Shown here: piece by piece, positions 24,377 through 36,414 of the stretch
How positions within the stretch are numbered: the first letter of the stretch is position 1
How the letters are laid out: the number at the start of each line of letters is the position of its first letter
Source: Azolla caroliniana
Lineage: Eukaryota > Polypodiophyta
Assembly (NCBI GenBank): GCA_043228905.1
Contig: JBHGNT010000017.1
Span: 13,578,001 to 13,642,000, forward strand
DNA length: 64,000 bases
Direction of reading: 5' to 3'
The notes under the pieces: generated by a model
Databases searched by the model: none
The model's input: only the letters and a program-made list of their open reading frames with translations
Told to the model about the DNA's origin: nothing
Program-made: the position numbers and the translations under genes

Positions 24377-24501
24377 ATAGATGGATAGATAGATAATCAT
24401 GATTAATTCGAATTGCATGACCCAAATTCCCCCATTCAGGGTGAAGAATCCGACCCAAGTAAGGCTAAGCATAAGAAAAGAACAGTTTGATGGTAAGATA
24501 A

Positions 24502-26492
24502 GTGCCCAATGTTGGACAACAAAGTTCAACATCGATAGCATGTACTAGACCATCTGGAAGCTCAGGTAGTAAATCTGAATCTAATGCATGGAGTGGAAAA
24601 AATGCAAGGAACAAAAAATATGATGATAGAAAGGGAAAACAGAAGATGCAAGAATATGAAATGCTTGATGATGGGTCTAGAAACATGGAAGATGTAGATT
24701 CAGATACATCATTGGATGATGAGATTGGTATAGGAGCTTTGAAAATCCCTAGTATGGAAAAGGAAATGAAAGATGCAAATCAAAAACTGAGAAGATCAAA
24801 TAGAGAGAAAAAGACAGTTGAAAGATTTGGTTATGATACATATATGGCTATGTATTATGCATACATATCTAAAGTGGTACAAATCCCTGATCCAAATAGT
24901 TTTGATGAAGCAAAATCTGATAAGAAATGGGTGAATGCAATGCAAGAAGAAATAGATGCATTGGCTGAAAATAGAACATGGGATTTGGTAAAGTTACCAA
25001 AAGGAAAAAATGTGGTAGGTTGCAAATGGGTTTACAAGAAAAAGCATGATTCAAATGTAAATGTTAATAGACATAAAGCAAGACTTGTGGCAAAGGGATA
25101 TGCCCAGATGCATGGAATTGATTATGATGAAACATTTGCACCGGTTGCAAAGATGGCAACATTGAGGACACTACTTGCTATGAGTGCAACCAAAAGATGG
25201 GTTCTGCACCATATGGATGTAAAAAATGCTTTTTTACATGGTAACTTAGAAGAAGAAGTGTATATGTGTCAACCACCAGGTTTTGAAGATAAGAAGCATC
25301 CAAAATATGTTTGTAAGCTAAAAAAGGCTCTTTATGGATTGAAACAAGCACCAAGGGCATGGCATAAAGAACTTTCAGAATCTCTGAAAAAAATTGCTTT
25401 CAAAATGTCAAAGGTTGATCCATCATTGTATGTAAAGAAGATAAATGATTGCATTGTTGTTATCTTGATATATGTTGATGACTTAATCATTGGAGGTCAT
25501 TCCATGGATGAAATAAGAAAGCTCAAAAAAAAAAACTGGAAATGCAATTTCATATGAAGGATTTGGGAGAGTTGAGATACTTTCTTGGCATTGAGATGAT
25601 CAGATCTGAAAGTGGTATATATATGTTGCAAAAACAGTATGCAACAACTATGTTGAAGAAGTATGTTATGCTTGGATGCAAACCTATTGGTGTACCACTA
25701 GATAAGAACTACAAATTGAGGGCTAATTTGGGAGCCAAAATAGAAGATGTAAATATGTACAGGTCTATGGTGGGTAGCTTCATATATTTGACCATAACAA
25801 GACCTGATTTGAGTTATGTTGTTGGATTAGTAAGCCAGTTTATGCAATAGCCAACAAAGCCACATTTGGATTGCATAAGAAGAATTTTGAGGTAGGTAAA
25901 AGCTACTCAAAATTATGGACTGTTTTACAAGGTAGATATGGACATAAAGTTGGAGGGATATACAGATGTTGATTGGGCTGGAAGCTAAACTGACAGAAGA
26001 TCCACAAGTGGATATATTTTTACATTGGGAAGTGCCGCTATTTCATGGAGTAGCAAGAAACAAACTACTATTGCACTATCAAGTACTGAAGCTGAATATA
26101 GAGGAGCTGCAATAGCCACTTGTGAAGAGGTATGGATCAGAAGATTGCTTTCTGATTTGGGAGAATATATAGATGGTGCAGTCACAATTTGCTGTGAGTA
26201 TATGAGCAACATTCAATTGGCAAAAAACCCAGTGTTCCATGCAAGAACAAAGCACATTGAAGTGCATTATCACTTTGTTAAAGAAAAAGTGATTGATGGA
26301 GACGTAGATCTGCTATATGTAAGTACAAATCAACAAGTTGTTGATATTCTTACGAAGGGATTGAGCATGGAAAAACATACACAGTTTAGAGACATGATGG
26401 GAGTTATAACCATCGGCATGGTAGCTGAAAAGCATGAAGAAAAGAAGATTGTAGATGATGTAGAGAGAGGGAGAGATAGAGTGAGCAGGTGA
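24502..26492 (+). pseudogene. Copia-4 reverse transcriptase and RNase H remnant
   Basis: The RT block contains WDLVKLPKGKNVVGCKWVYK, HKARLVAKGYAQ, YDETFAPVAKM, LHHMDVKNAFLHG, LYGLKQAPRAW and the catalytic YVDDLIIGG. A frameshift in a poly(A) run near 25527 separates the RT end (MKDLGELRYFLGIEMI). RNase H follows with SSTEAEYRGAA and KHIEVHYHFV and ends near 26440. Stops occur at about 25848 and 25893. The frame then reads into foreign LTR sequence. Confidence 0.88.
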
Positions 26493-26663
26493 CAAAACTT
26501 TCTATTAGAAAAATGACTCTGTACATACAACTGTGCTCATAGAGCATTTTATATACAAATATTTGACATAGGTTAGGGCTATCAGCTCCCCGCCGATCCG
26601 GCCTAGCCTATTGGTCTCAGTCTAATCCGGCCCATATTGAGCTTGTCACTCAACACTCCCCCG
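26458..26663. repeat. Mosaic block copy B, left part (LTR segment)
   Basis: Corresponds to 19124-19391 of copy A (GTGAGCAG, ACTTTCTATTAGAAAAATGAC, CTCATAGAGCA) with a deletion of about 75 bp and scattered substitutions. It ends in the purine tract complement ACTCCCCCG, where Copia-2 is inserted; CCCCG at 26659-26663 is the left copy of its target duplication. Confidence 0.85.
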
Positions 26664-27099
26664 TGAAAACGATTACTTGCGGAAGTGTTAGACAACAGAG
26701 AAAGCAGAGAATACACAGAGTACATGGGAGAGACAAAGAGAGCAGAACGTAAAAGCTATATTCAAAACAATATAGACACTCTGTCATCTTACAACTGTGC
26801 TCAGTAGCACTATTTATACAAGTCCTCGTGGGACTGACAGAAGTACCGCGTACTTCACACACGAGCATCTGACACTTACTACGAGACTATAACTGCCTAG
26901 TAGTCTAAACTAATACTAGGCTTCCCGTTACCGATTGGATCCGGCTAACCGGCTCCCCAACTCACCGGCTCTGTTGCTTACCGGCTTGGTTGCTCACCGG
27001 CTTACCGATCCGTCTCGCTCATTGGCTTACAGATTCGTCTCGCTCACCGGCTCAGGCTTATCCAACTGATCCGGCTCCAGTTGAGCTTGTCGCTCAACA
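26664..27099 (-). repeat. 3' LTR of Copia-2
   Basis: Minus-strand TGTTGAGCGACAAGC to ATCGTTTTCA, 436 bp, preceded by the polypurine tract TTGAGGGGGAG (27100-27110). The extra length relative to the 5' LTR is a small minisatellite at about 26963-27050 made of GGCTTACCGG/CTCACCGG-like units. Confidence 0.92.
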
Positions 27100-27494
27100 C
27101 TCCCCCTCAAGCTCAACTTGAGGTTGGATCCAAGTGTCAGTCTCTGTGGCAGTCGGTTCTTCCAACCGACTTCTCCTGGCGTCGCCCCGCCTTGCTCGCG
27201 CTCCTCGTCCGGTCCGGTTCTGTTTGCCGCGACCCCTCTTGTTCTGTGCACCTCGACCTCCTCGGTCGGCTTGTCTGCTCAACAGGCCCAATTCAGCTCC
27301 CTTGCTGCTGTGACTTTGGCACGTTCGGGTTCGCCGATTCCTTCATGTTGGCGTCGACTCTTGGCCTTGAATTGATCCGGTTCTTCTAAATTTGTCTGTT
27401 GAACCAAATCGATTGACTCCGATTCGTTCCAGCTCTTGTCTGAATCGGTTGCTCGCGATTCGTCTTCTGGTTCCAAGCCCTTCACCACATCGGA

Positions 27495-28247
27495 CTATGT
27501 CCGGGTCTTGGCCTTCTTCCTTCGGTCGGCTTTGTCCTTCTTGACTCTGCCTCCACTGCTGCTTGTTCTGACTTGTTCGGACGTGTCGACATCCCTTGTC
27601 GACTCGACTCCTTTCTTCTTCTTGACTCTCCCTTCGTCGGTTCTTCCCTCACCGGCGCAATCGGCAGTCTCTTTGCCTTTTTTGCCCGTTCTGGTGTCTT
27701 TGCCCGTTCTCCCCCTCAAGTGTGGCACGTCGAGATGTTGAACACCAAGCATTTCGGTGAAGTGTTGCAACTTGTCCGATCCGAGTGGTTTGGTGAAGAT
27801 GTCGGCAATTTGCTGATCCGTGTGAACATACCGAAGTCCGACCTCCCCGCTCAGGACACACTCACGCATGAAGTGATAGTGCACTTCTATGTGCTTTGTG
27901 CGAGCATGGAATATGGGGTTCTTGGCGATTTGCATGCTGCTTATGTTGTCACAGTAGACTAGAATCGGGGTCGGTACCTCGATCCGTAGGTCTTGCAGCA
28001 GTCGCCGAAGCCAAATGGCTTCACAAGTGGCAATGGTAGCGCCCTGATACTCAACCTCAGTGCTCGACAAAGCAACTGTTGGCTGCTTTTTGCTACTCCA
28101 CGCAACAGCTGCGCTACCTAGGGATAACATGTAACTGGAGGTTGATCGGCGATCTGATGCATCGCCGGCCTAGTCGGCATCTGTGTAACCGACCAGCTCT
28201 TCAAGTATACCGTGCCGGTATAACAGGCCCCGATCCTTCGTGCAGCT
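27495..28247 (-). pseudogene. Copia-2 RNase H and basic C-terminal extension (3' side of the interruption)
   Basis: RNase H continues from 28247 and stays open at 28130-27495: SSKKQPTVALSSTEVEYQGA, YCDNISSMQIAKNPIFHART, KHIEVHYHFMRECVL, IFTKPLGSDKLQ. The usual ending VPHLRG overlaps a purine tract (about 27710-27723). The frame then runs on for about 70 Lys/Arg/Glu-rich residues to 27495, an unusual extension. The first RNase H residues are separated from RT by the nested Copia-3. Confidence 0.87.
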
Positions 28248-28433
28248 TGTCGAATACAAGTGTATAATGGACGTATTCACACTATCCCTTTGTATAGATC
28301 AAGTTTGGGCCATTTGTGTAATTAGCATAAATGGTAGATGCCCTAAGTCTGTCACTATATATAGTGACCTTGTAACCTTCTTGTAAGGTTGGGTTGTATT
28401 ATTGCTTTATGGAATAGAAAGAGTCGTTTTGTG

Positions 28434-28472
<39 letters not shown>

Positions 28473-28560
28473 GTGCAACGACCTAGAAACTGTCATACGC
28501 AGGTACAGAAAAGAATCGAATGCTTCTTGATCTTCCGCATAGACGACCTCGTCTCCAACA
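28248..28560 (+). repeat. 5' LTR of Copia-3
   Basis: TGTCGAATAC to GTCTCCAACA, 313 bp. The TATA box lies inside a perfect 18-bp palindrome, GTCACTATATATAGTGAC (28351-28368); a small AACCTT...AAGGTT hairpin follows at 28374-28390, then a (CT)16 tract. Confidence 0.96.
28351..28368. promoter_or_regulatory. Palindromic TATA region of the Copia-3 LTR
   Basis: GTCACTATATATAGTGAC is its own reverse complement and contains TATATA. It lies in the first third of the LTR, where the U3/R promoter is expected. Promoter function is inferred from position and sequence only. Confidence 0.5.
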
Positions 28561-29262
28561 TCTGGTATCAGAGCCTGCACAGTATTCGGTTCTTCAATCC
28601 GCTGTCGGACGTCGTCTCAGCCTGCACAACATTCGGTTTCCTGCGTCATTCGAAGAAGAGAAAAGAAGAAGAAAAAAAAAACGAGGCTTGCATCTCATCG
28701 CGTTAGATCATCTTCGCTTGGAGTAAGCCAGCCGGTTGTACTCTGTTTCTTGTGATCGTAACCGCTCGAGGTGAAATCCCCTTGTGCAACATTGACACGA
28801 TTGTGCTCCACTCGGTTAAACGGCATCCGAAGAGGTCATCAAACGCCGCTCGCCGCTCATTGTAACCACTCGGTGCAGATCGGTCTCAAGACAACAACCC
28901 CAATTCGTGCTTCATCCGGCTGATCGACATTCGAGAGGATCAGTTGGATCCGTCTCTCTCGTCGCTGCAGTCACCCGAAGCAGAATCGGTCCAAACAATC
29001 GGATTCAATAATCGGTATTTGGCATATATATTCGGAAGCGAACCGGGCTCACTCCGACTCGGCAACATTCGGGAAGACCAGTCGGTTCTGTCCCTCAAGT
29101 TACCGGAGTCAATTCGAGGAAGATCAACAATACATATATTCGAAGCCGAACCGACTCGGGTTCAAATCCGACTAGAACGATACCGGGTGAGCCAACCGGC
29201 TGCACTCCAACAAGGTTCGTAGTCAACTCCGAACCGAGCTTCGTCAACCCAAACCAAATTTG

Positions 29263-32200
29263 ATGGCATCAACATCCGGCTCGTCAGAAATGAGTCTACG
29301 AAAGTTCGATGGATCGAACTTCAACTTCTGGAAGGAGCAAATGCAGGACTATCTCATAGTCAAGGGGCAAATCGATCCCATCGAAAATGAAGAACCTCCA
29401 GAAGGATACAAACCAATTGAGTGGCAGAAGCTGGACAGAATCGTCCGCGCCACGATTCGGATGCACCTATCGGAATCGGTATACTTTACGGTGCAATCGT
29501 GTACGACAGCATTCGAACTGTGGAAAACACTGTCGGACACCTACGAAAAGAAGGTCGCTGCAACGAAGATGTTTCTGATCCGGCGCCTCTACAACTTGCG
29601 GATGAAAGAATCCGATTCGGTTCAAGCACATCTCAATGAGTACGAAAGCATAAGCTCCCAAATCTCGTCACAGGGGACGGCAATCGAGGATGAACTCAGA
29701 GCAATGATACTCATGAGCAGCCTTCCCTCATCATGGGAAACTTTCGTCACAACCGTGTGCAACGCGTCAACCACGGCTGTTAAATACTCCGAAGTCACGA
29801 GCGCAATCCTGACCGAAGCAGCTCGGAGAAAGTCTTTCGCCAAAGACTCAACAGACGACGCTTACGTAGTACAAGGTTCGACAGACCGATCGAACATATG
29901 AGGAAGAGATTCCTCACGGCCGCCGAACAATCAGCGAAGACGGAGCCAGTCACGGGATAATCGAATCTGCAACTATTGCAAGAAACCCGGACACATCAAA
30001 GCCGACTGCCGCGCACTCAAGAACAAGAACGACAAGTCTCAGAGATCAGACAAGAAGAGTGGCCGGCATGAGGAGATCAATTACGTCAGCTTCTCAGCTG
30101 ATGTGCTACCAAACGACCCGAATATACTATCAATCGAAAATCCAGTCGGATCAGAAGTTCTGCTCACGACTGAAGAATCGAGCACATGGCTCTTAGATTC
30201 GGGCGCGTCATTTCATGTGACTCCTCATCGATCCCAATTTCGGCAATATACGATCCGTCACTCCGACTCAGTTCGAGTCGGTAACTCGCAACACTGTGAC
30301 ATCATTGGAATCGGCACAGTAGAGCTCAACCTTGCAGGTGGCTCTACACTTGTACTTCACAATGTCCGACATGTACCCGAGCTCTCAAGGCCATTGATCT
30401 CAGTCGGACAACTAGATGAAGACGGCATTCGTGCCGGTTTTTCTTCGGGAGGGTGGACACTCCACAGGGGGAACCTCCTGCTTGCTAGAGGACCCAAGAT
30501 ACACTCACTATATCCGTTACATGTTACGCTCAGAGAGGGTAACCTGTTTTTGGTGGATATTCCTGTGTCATCACTATGGCACAGAAGATTAGGACACCTC
30601 AGCAAGGCCGGCATTACGCATCTATCTAGAGCCGGATACATCCCTAAACTCTCCTTCTCCGATCATCAATTCTGCGAGCATTGCCAGTATGGCAAACAAG
30701 CAGCCGCATCACACCCGACATCAGCACCAAGAGAAACGAGACCTCTCGATTTGGTCCACTCGGACGTCTGTGGCCCAATGCCGCATCAGTCTCTCGGCGG
30801 TGCCTCTTACTTCGTCAGTTTTATTGACGATTCGACTCGAAAGGTGTGGGCTTATCCAATTCGCACCAAAGATCGTGTCTTCTCGATCTTCTCCGATTGG
30901 CTCGCTATGGTAGAAAATCAAACCGACCGAAAACTGAAATGCTTTCGGACCGACAATGGGGGAGAGTTCAAATCAGAAGAATTCGTCAAATTCTGCCGAC
31001 AACGCGGCATCCGACGTGAATTTACGGCACCACACAGTCCGGAGCAAAACGGGATTGCCGAACGCATGAATCGGACAATCCAAGAACGGATAGTTTCCAT
31101 GCTCCAACACTCCGGACTGTCAGATGGCTTCTGGGCAGAGGCTCTACTCACGGCAGTACACATAATCAATATGTCGCCAAGCAGACCTCTAGGACTTCAA
31201 ACTCCTCAGGAACTATGGATCGGCAGTAAGCCGAATTACGACAAGCTGAGGATCTTCGGATGCGAGGCGTACGCCCTTATTCCGAAAGATGATCGCCGAA
31301 AACTTGCACCTCGGTCCAGGAAATGCATTTTCCTTGGATATGGATCCGACGGCGAAATGGGATACCGACTCTGGGATCCCGAACGCAGACAAATCGTCCG
31401 AAGTTCGGACGTTGTGTTCAACGAGTCGGCTATGAATCCATCAGTCAAAACACCGATCGAAGTCCGAAGGGTAACATTTTCCGATGTGCCGACCCTTCAA
31501 GAAGGCCCCTCTCTTAACACACGGTCAGCTTCATGGGTAGCTGAACCTTACACTACCGATTCGGACAACTCTGACTCGGCACAGCAGCTTTCGGACCATC
31601 CGACCTCGATACCCGATGCGACCAGTCCAATCATACCTCGACGATCCGAGAGACTGTCGCAACCTCCGGAGAGGTATTCTCCTGGAATTTTCTTCACCGA
31701 CGCCGGCGAACCGACGTCTTACGAAGAAGCATCGACATCTGTCGATTCCGCCACCTGGCATCTGGCGATGGAGTCGGAAATGCACTCCATTCGGGCAAAC
31801 AAGACTTGGGATCTGGTCGAATTACCTAGGAACCGACGTGCTCTTCCTTGCAAGTGGGTTTATCGACTAAAAGAGACGTCTGATTCGACCACCCCAAAGT
31901 ACAAGGCCAGATTAGTTGCGAAGGGCTTCCGACAAGAATATGGCGTCGACTTCGACGAGATTTTTTCACCAGTGGTGAAAATGCCAACCCTTCGTTTTCT
32001 ACTCGGCGTAGTGGCAGCCGACAACTTGGAGCTGATTCAGCTAGATGTCAAAACAGCATTCCTCCATGGTGATCTTGAAGAGGAAATTTATATGGAGCAG
32101 CCAAAAGGCTTCGTGGCAACTGGCCAAGAACATCTAGTCTGCCGACTCAGGAAGAGTCTATACGGCCTCAAACAGGCACCGCGACAATGGTACAAGAAGT

Positions 32201-33285
32201 TCGACGACTTCATCCAATTGATCGGCTTCTCAAAAAGCGATGAGGACCATTGTTTTTTTACCAACACAGCTCAAGATGGATCACCCATCTTCCTCATCAT
32301 TTACGTGGACGACATGCTAATTTCTGGACGCCACGCGGGCGAACTTGCCGATCTCATTCGGCAACTGCGGTTGAAGTTTGCCATGAAGGACCTCGGTCCG
32401 GCACGACACATACTTGGCATGAAGATTAGTCGGCATCGCGATCAACGACATCTTTTTTTGTCTCAGACCGACTATATCGGACGTGTCTTGGAACGCTTCA
32501 ACATGCAATCAGCCAAATCTGCTTCAACCCCGCTCCCCATGAATCTTCGGCTCTCTCAGCGAGACTGCCCGACATCCGGTCCGGAGGGGGAAGATATGAA
32601 GTCGGTACCGTATGCACCGGCAGTCGGCTCCCTTATGTACCTGATGGTCGCGACACGGCCTGATATTTCTCATGCCGTAGGAGTCGTTAGCAGATTTATG
32701 CACAATCCTGGCCGATCGCATTGGAACGCAGTCAAGCATGTGTTCAAATATCTGGCTGGCACAAAAGACCACGGCATTCTTTTCGGTCCGAACTCAACTA
32801 CAGGCGTAGTCGGTTACACCGACTCGGACTTCGCCGGCTGTATAGACAGTCGGAAATCAACAACTGGATACTGCTTCAAATTCGGCAATGGAGCAATTTC
32901 GTGGAAGTCGAAACTTCAGGAGTGCACAGCGACCTCAACGACCGAAGCAGAATATGTAGCTGCGTCCGACGCTGCAAAAGAAGCTTTGTGGCTCGGCCGG
33001 CTGGCGCACACGTTTCGACAAGTCGACCATGACTCGGCCCCAGTTGTCTATAGCGACAGTCAAGGTGCTGTTGCCTTGTCGAAAAATCCGGTTCACCACA
33101 ACGCCTCCAAACATATCGACGTTCGATATCACTTCGTTCGGGACTGCGTCATTTCAGGGAAAATCGGTCTAGAGAAAATATCCACAACCGACAATGTCGC
33201 AGATGGAATGACCAAGTGTCTTTCGGCAGACCGCTTTCGGTCCCTTCGGCATCAGATGGGCGTAACGACAAACCAGTCCGGTTAG
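29263..33285 (+). CDS. Copia-3 gag-pol polyprotein with one in-frame TGA
   Basis: The ATG at 29263 opens a frame of 1340 codons ending TAG at 33283, broken only by TGA at 29899-29901. Order: gag (SLRKFDGSNFNFWKEQMQDY), CCHC knuckle CNYCKKPGHIKADC from codon 236, protease LLDSGASFHVTP, GAG-pre-integrase LWHRRLGHLSKAGI and CEHCQYGKQ, integrase with Asp (VHSDVCGP), Asp (FRTDNGGEF) and Glu (NGIAERMNRT), RT with DVKTAFLHGDLEEE and YVDDMLISG, and RNase H with YTDSDFAGC, TTEAEYVAA and KHIDVRYHFVRD. All catalytic motifs are intact. The TGA lies upstream of the knuckle and may be a recent CGA-to-TGA change or a readthrough site. Confidence 0.93.
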
Positions 33286-33457
33286 AGCCGGACACATCGC
33301 AGGATAGTTTCCGACAATCGGCTTCAACTCTTCCGACCCGACCAGTTCGGTCTTCTGCCTTCGGACCCTGCCGACTCGAACAAAACCGATATGTCCGAGA
33401 ACCTAGGTTTATGCCTGTAATCTTAGATAACCCATGTATACGCCCATTACGGGGGAG

Positions 33458-33643
33458 TGTCGAATACAAGTGTATAATGGACGTATTCACACTATCCCTT
33501 TGTATAGATCAAGTTTGGGCCATTTGTGTAATTAGCATAAATGGTAGATGCCCTAAGTCTGTCACTATATATAGTGACCTTGTAACCTTCTTGTAAGGTT
33601 GGGTTGTATTATTGCTTTATGGAATAGAAAGAGTCGTTTTGTG

Positions 33644-33680
<37 letters not shown>

Positions 33681-33768
33681 GTGCAACGACCTAGAAACTG
33701 TCATACGCAGGTACAGAAAAGAATCGAATGCTTCTTGATCTTCCGCATAGACGACCTCGTCTCCAACA
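33458..33768 (+). repeat. 3' LTR of Copia-3
   Basis: 311 bp and identical by eye to the 5' LTR except for (CT)15 in place of (CT)16. The palindromic TATA region is at 33561-33578. Confidence 0.96.
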
Positions 33769-33773
33769 CAGCT

Positions 33774-35199
33774 TACATATCGCAGTATCCGTTGCGCGCA
33801 CTGAAGGTGCTCCATGGTCGGCTTCTGCATCAACTGACTTATCATTCCGATCGGATAGCTGATGTCGGGTCGCGTGATAGTCAAGTAAATAAGGCTTCCG
33901 ACAATTTGTCGGAACCGTTTCTCGTTGCAGGCTGGTCCGGAGTTGGGATGAAGCTTATGGTTCTAGTCCAAGGGTGTGGAGATAGGTCAGCATTCTGCCC
34001 TGCCGAACTTGTACAACATATTCAAGAAGTAATGTCGTTGTGAGAGCAATATGCCGTCGGGGGTTCGGATCACCTCGATCCCAAGAAAATAATGAAGGTC
34101 CCCCAGGTCCTTCATCTCAAATGCGTCCGACAATTGGGACTTGACGCGGTTGACTTCTGGAAGACCCGGTCTGGTGATGACTAAATCATCAACATACAAC
34201 AGGATACATACTGGACCGGCTGAGCCTTGCCGGATGAACAACGAAGAGTCGAACTTGGAGGCCGCAAACCCCATCTTGCGCAACTGGTGCGTGATCTTCG
34301 CATTCCAAGCTTGAGGGGCTTGCTTCAGGCCGTACAATGACTTCTTCAGCCGACATACCGCCGACTTGTTCATCTCTGATTGAAAACCGGGGGGCGGAGT
34401 CATAAAAACTTCTTCTTCAAGATCACCCTGAAGAAACGAATTCTTCACATCCATCTGGTGAGAGATGCCACCCTCTTGCTGCAGCAACCGCCAGCACCAC
34501 ACGAATCGTCGTCATCTTAGCTACTGGAGCGAAGGTCTCGTCGTAGTCAATTCCGTGGGTCTCCGCGTATCCCTTTGCCACTAACCGAGCCTTGTACCGG
34601 TTAACTGAACCGTCGGCGTTGTACTTTACCTTGTACACCCACTTGCATCCGATCGGTTTACAATGACGGGGAGGGTCAACTAGGTCCCATGTCTCGTTGA
34701 CATCAAGTGCCCGCATTTCTTCCTCCATAGCGGCACGCCAATTTGCGTCCTTGGCCGCTTCTGCGTAGCTCTCCGGCTCACGCACTTCCGCCACCTTAGT
34801 CATGTACGCATAGTGATGCGCCATGTACTCATTGTACCTGTACCACGTGACGGGATCCTTCTAGCGGGTGGACCGGCGTAACTCACCGTTACCCGGTTTG
34901 AGGCCCTTCTTGGCCGGTTCGGTCTTCGTTGCCGAGGATCCGCCTTTCTCCTTTCCAGAGTCAGATGCACACCGATCCGAATTCCGGCATCTTTTTCTTC
35001 CCTTTCTCTTTGCGCGTGAACCGTCTCCTTGGTTCCTTGCGCGGGGAGAGCACGGTAGAGTCTCCACTACTCGTCGGTTCCTCATTGGTCTCTCGTTCGG
35101 CCCGCTCAACCGAAATGATTCCGGACTCTCATCCTGAGTCCACGCTTCATCATCATCTACCTGGGCCGGTTTAGGCTCACTAGCCTCATCCTTCGGCAT
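33774..35199 (-). pseudogene. Copia-2 reverse transcriptase (5' side of the interruption)
   Basis: A linker (35199-34861, basic and acidic, low complexity) leads to RT at 34824-33774: WDLVDPPRHCKPIGCKWVYK, NRYKARLVAKGYAE, YDETFAPVAKM, then a frameshift near 34480 and HQMDVKNSFLQGDLEEE, LYGLKQAPQAW, YVDDLVITRPG, LHYFLGIEVI. The segment TRPDISYPIGMISQLMQKP, then LRYVS, ends at 33774, where Copia-3 interrupts it. Confidence 0.9.
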
Positions 35200-35280
35200 C
35201 GGATCGGATTCGGAAGTCAGAGCCGGTAAGGAGTACCACGATGCCGATTCATCGAACTCAACATCTCGACTAACTCAGAC

Positions 35281-36216
35281 CTACTTTGTCCGGGGGTTAT
35301 AACACTTATAACCCTTTTGCTCTTGAGCATAGCCGATTAGGATGCATTTTTCCGATTTTGCATCCAGCTTCCTCCGTTTCTCATCTGGTACATGCACATA
35401 TGCAATGCTACCGAAGATTTTAAGGTGTCTCAAATTCGGCTTACGCCCGAAATACAGCTCGTGAGCTGACACCTTCTCACTGATCCGGTTCTAGATGTAG
35501 ACAGCTGTTCGGACTACCTCCACCCAGTAGAATTTGGGCATGCTCTTCTCCTCCAGCATTGCCCTTGCCACATCAATAAGCGACTGGTTCTTCCTTTCGG
35601 CAACACTGTTCTGTTGCAGTGTGTATCTGCAGCTGAACTCTCGCCGAATTCCCTTTTGCTGCAGATAACTGTTGAATTGGCCGGAAAAGTATTCTTTTCC
35701 GCCATCCAACCGCAGGCATTTGATCTTCCTCTCCGATTCCCATTCCCCCATGCTTTGGAGACTCAGGAAACACTCGAAGACTTCACTCTTCCGCTCAATG
35801 AGGTAGATCCATGTGTGCCGCGTATAGTCGTCAATGAAGGAGACGAAATATCGACTCCCGCCAAGACTAACATTCTGTGTTGGTCCCCACACATCCGAAT
35901 GGATAAGGTCGAGCTTGTTACGGCTTCGGTGTTGCTTCCCGAGTTGGCAAGCTTCACATACTTGGGCCTTCTGGCCGCTAAACTTTGGCAAACCGAAAAC
36001 AACTTGTTTCGTTTGCAAGTCTTGAAGCCTCCGGTAATTGACGTGGCCTATCCGCTTGTGCCACAGGTCGATGTCTGATTTGTCCTTCTGTCCTTTTGCA
36101 AATAGAGTGGTGCCGACGTCATTGGTGTCGAGGATAAACACCCTCCCGTCTCTGCGCCCTTGCGCAATAATCTGGCCCTCTTGCTCGATGAAGCACCCGA
36201 GGTGCGTAAACCGCAC
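35281..36216 (-). pseudogene. Copia-2 integrase
   Basis: The frame 36216-35491 holds LWHKRIGHVNYRRL, CEACQLGKQH, then the core with catalytic Asp in LIHSDVWGP, Asp in RLDGGKEYFS and Glu in NSVAERKNQSL. All three DDE residues are present, in contrast to Copia-1. After a stop near 35491 the C-terminal part ELYFGRKPNLRHLKIFGS continues at 35472-35281. About 10 residues are missing at LGKQHRSRNK compared with relatives. Confidence 0.9.
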
Positions 36217-36414
36217 CTACATCCCTTGGTCGACGATCTGTCCGACCGACACCAGGTTCTTCGTGATTGTCGAAACGTGTAATACGTTCATAAGCTTCCC
36301 CTTCTATCCTACGTAGCTCAAAGGGACTTCTCCGACGTGCACGATTGGGTGAGGAGTGTCGTCTCCGATTTTGACTATTCATGGTTGATCCGGTTTGTCC
36401 AAAAAGGAGAACCA

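Larger units (their letters stand above)
21449..26457 (+). mobile_element. Copia-4: copia element lacking its 3' LTR
   Basis: A 5' LTR (21449-21876) is followed by a primer site TGGTATTAGAGC at 21877, gag from 22014, a CCHC knuckle, protease, integrase, RT and RNase H, all plus strand. It inserted into mosaic copy A. Just after the RNase H end the sequence passes, within GAGAGAGGGAGAGA at about 26461-26474, into the LTR of mosaic copy B; no 3' LTR follows. Coding DNA is AT-rich, unlike the GC-richer Copia-3. Several stops and frameshifts make it inactive. Confidence 0.9.
28248..33768 (+). mobile_element. Copia-3: young full-length copia nested in Copia-2
   Basis: The 5' LTR 28248-28560 and 3' LTR 33458-33768 appear identical except for one CT unit in a microsatellite (16 versus 15 units). 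The target duplication CAGCT lies at 28243-28247 and 33769-33773. The primer site is TGGTATCAGAGC at 28563-28574 and the polypurine tract is GGGGGAG at 33451-33457. The 5521-bp element has a single polyprotein frame with one internal stop. Identical LTRs mean a very recent insertion, the youngest in this cluster. Confidence 0.97.
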
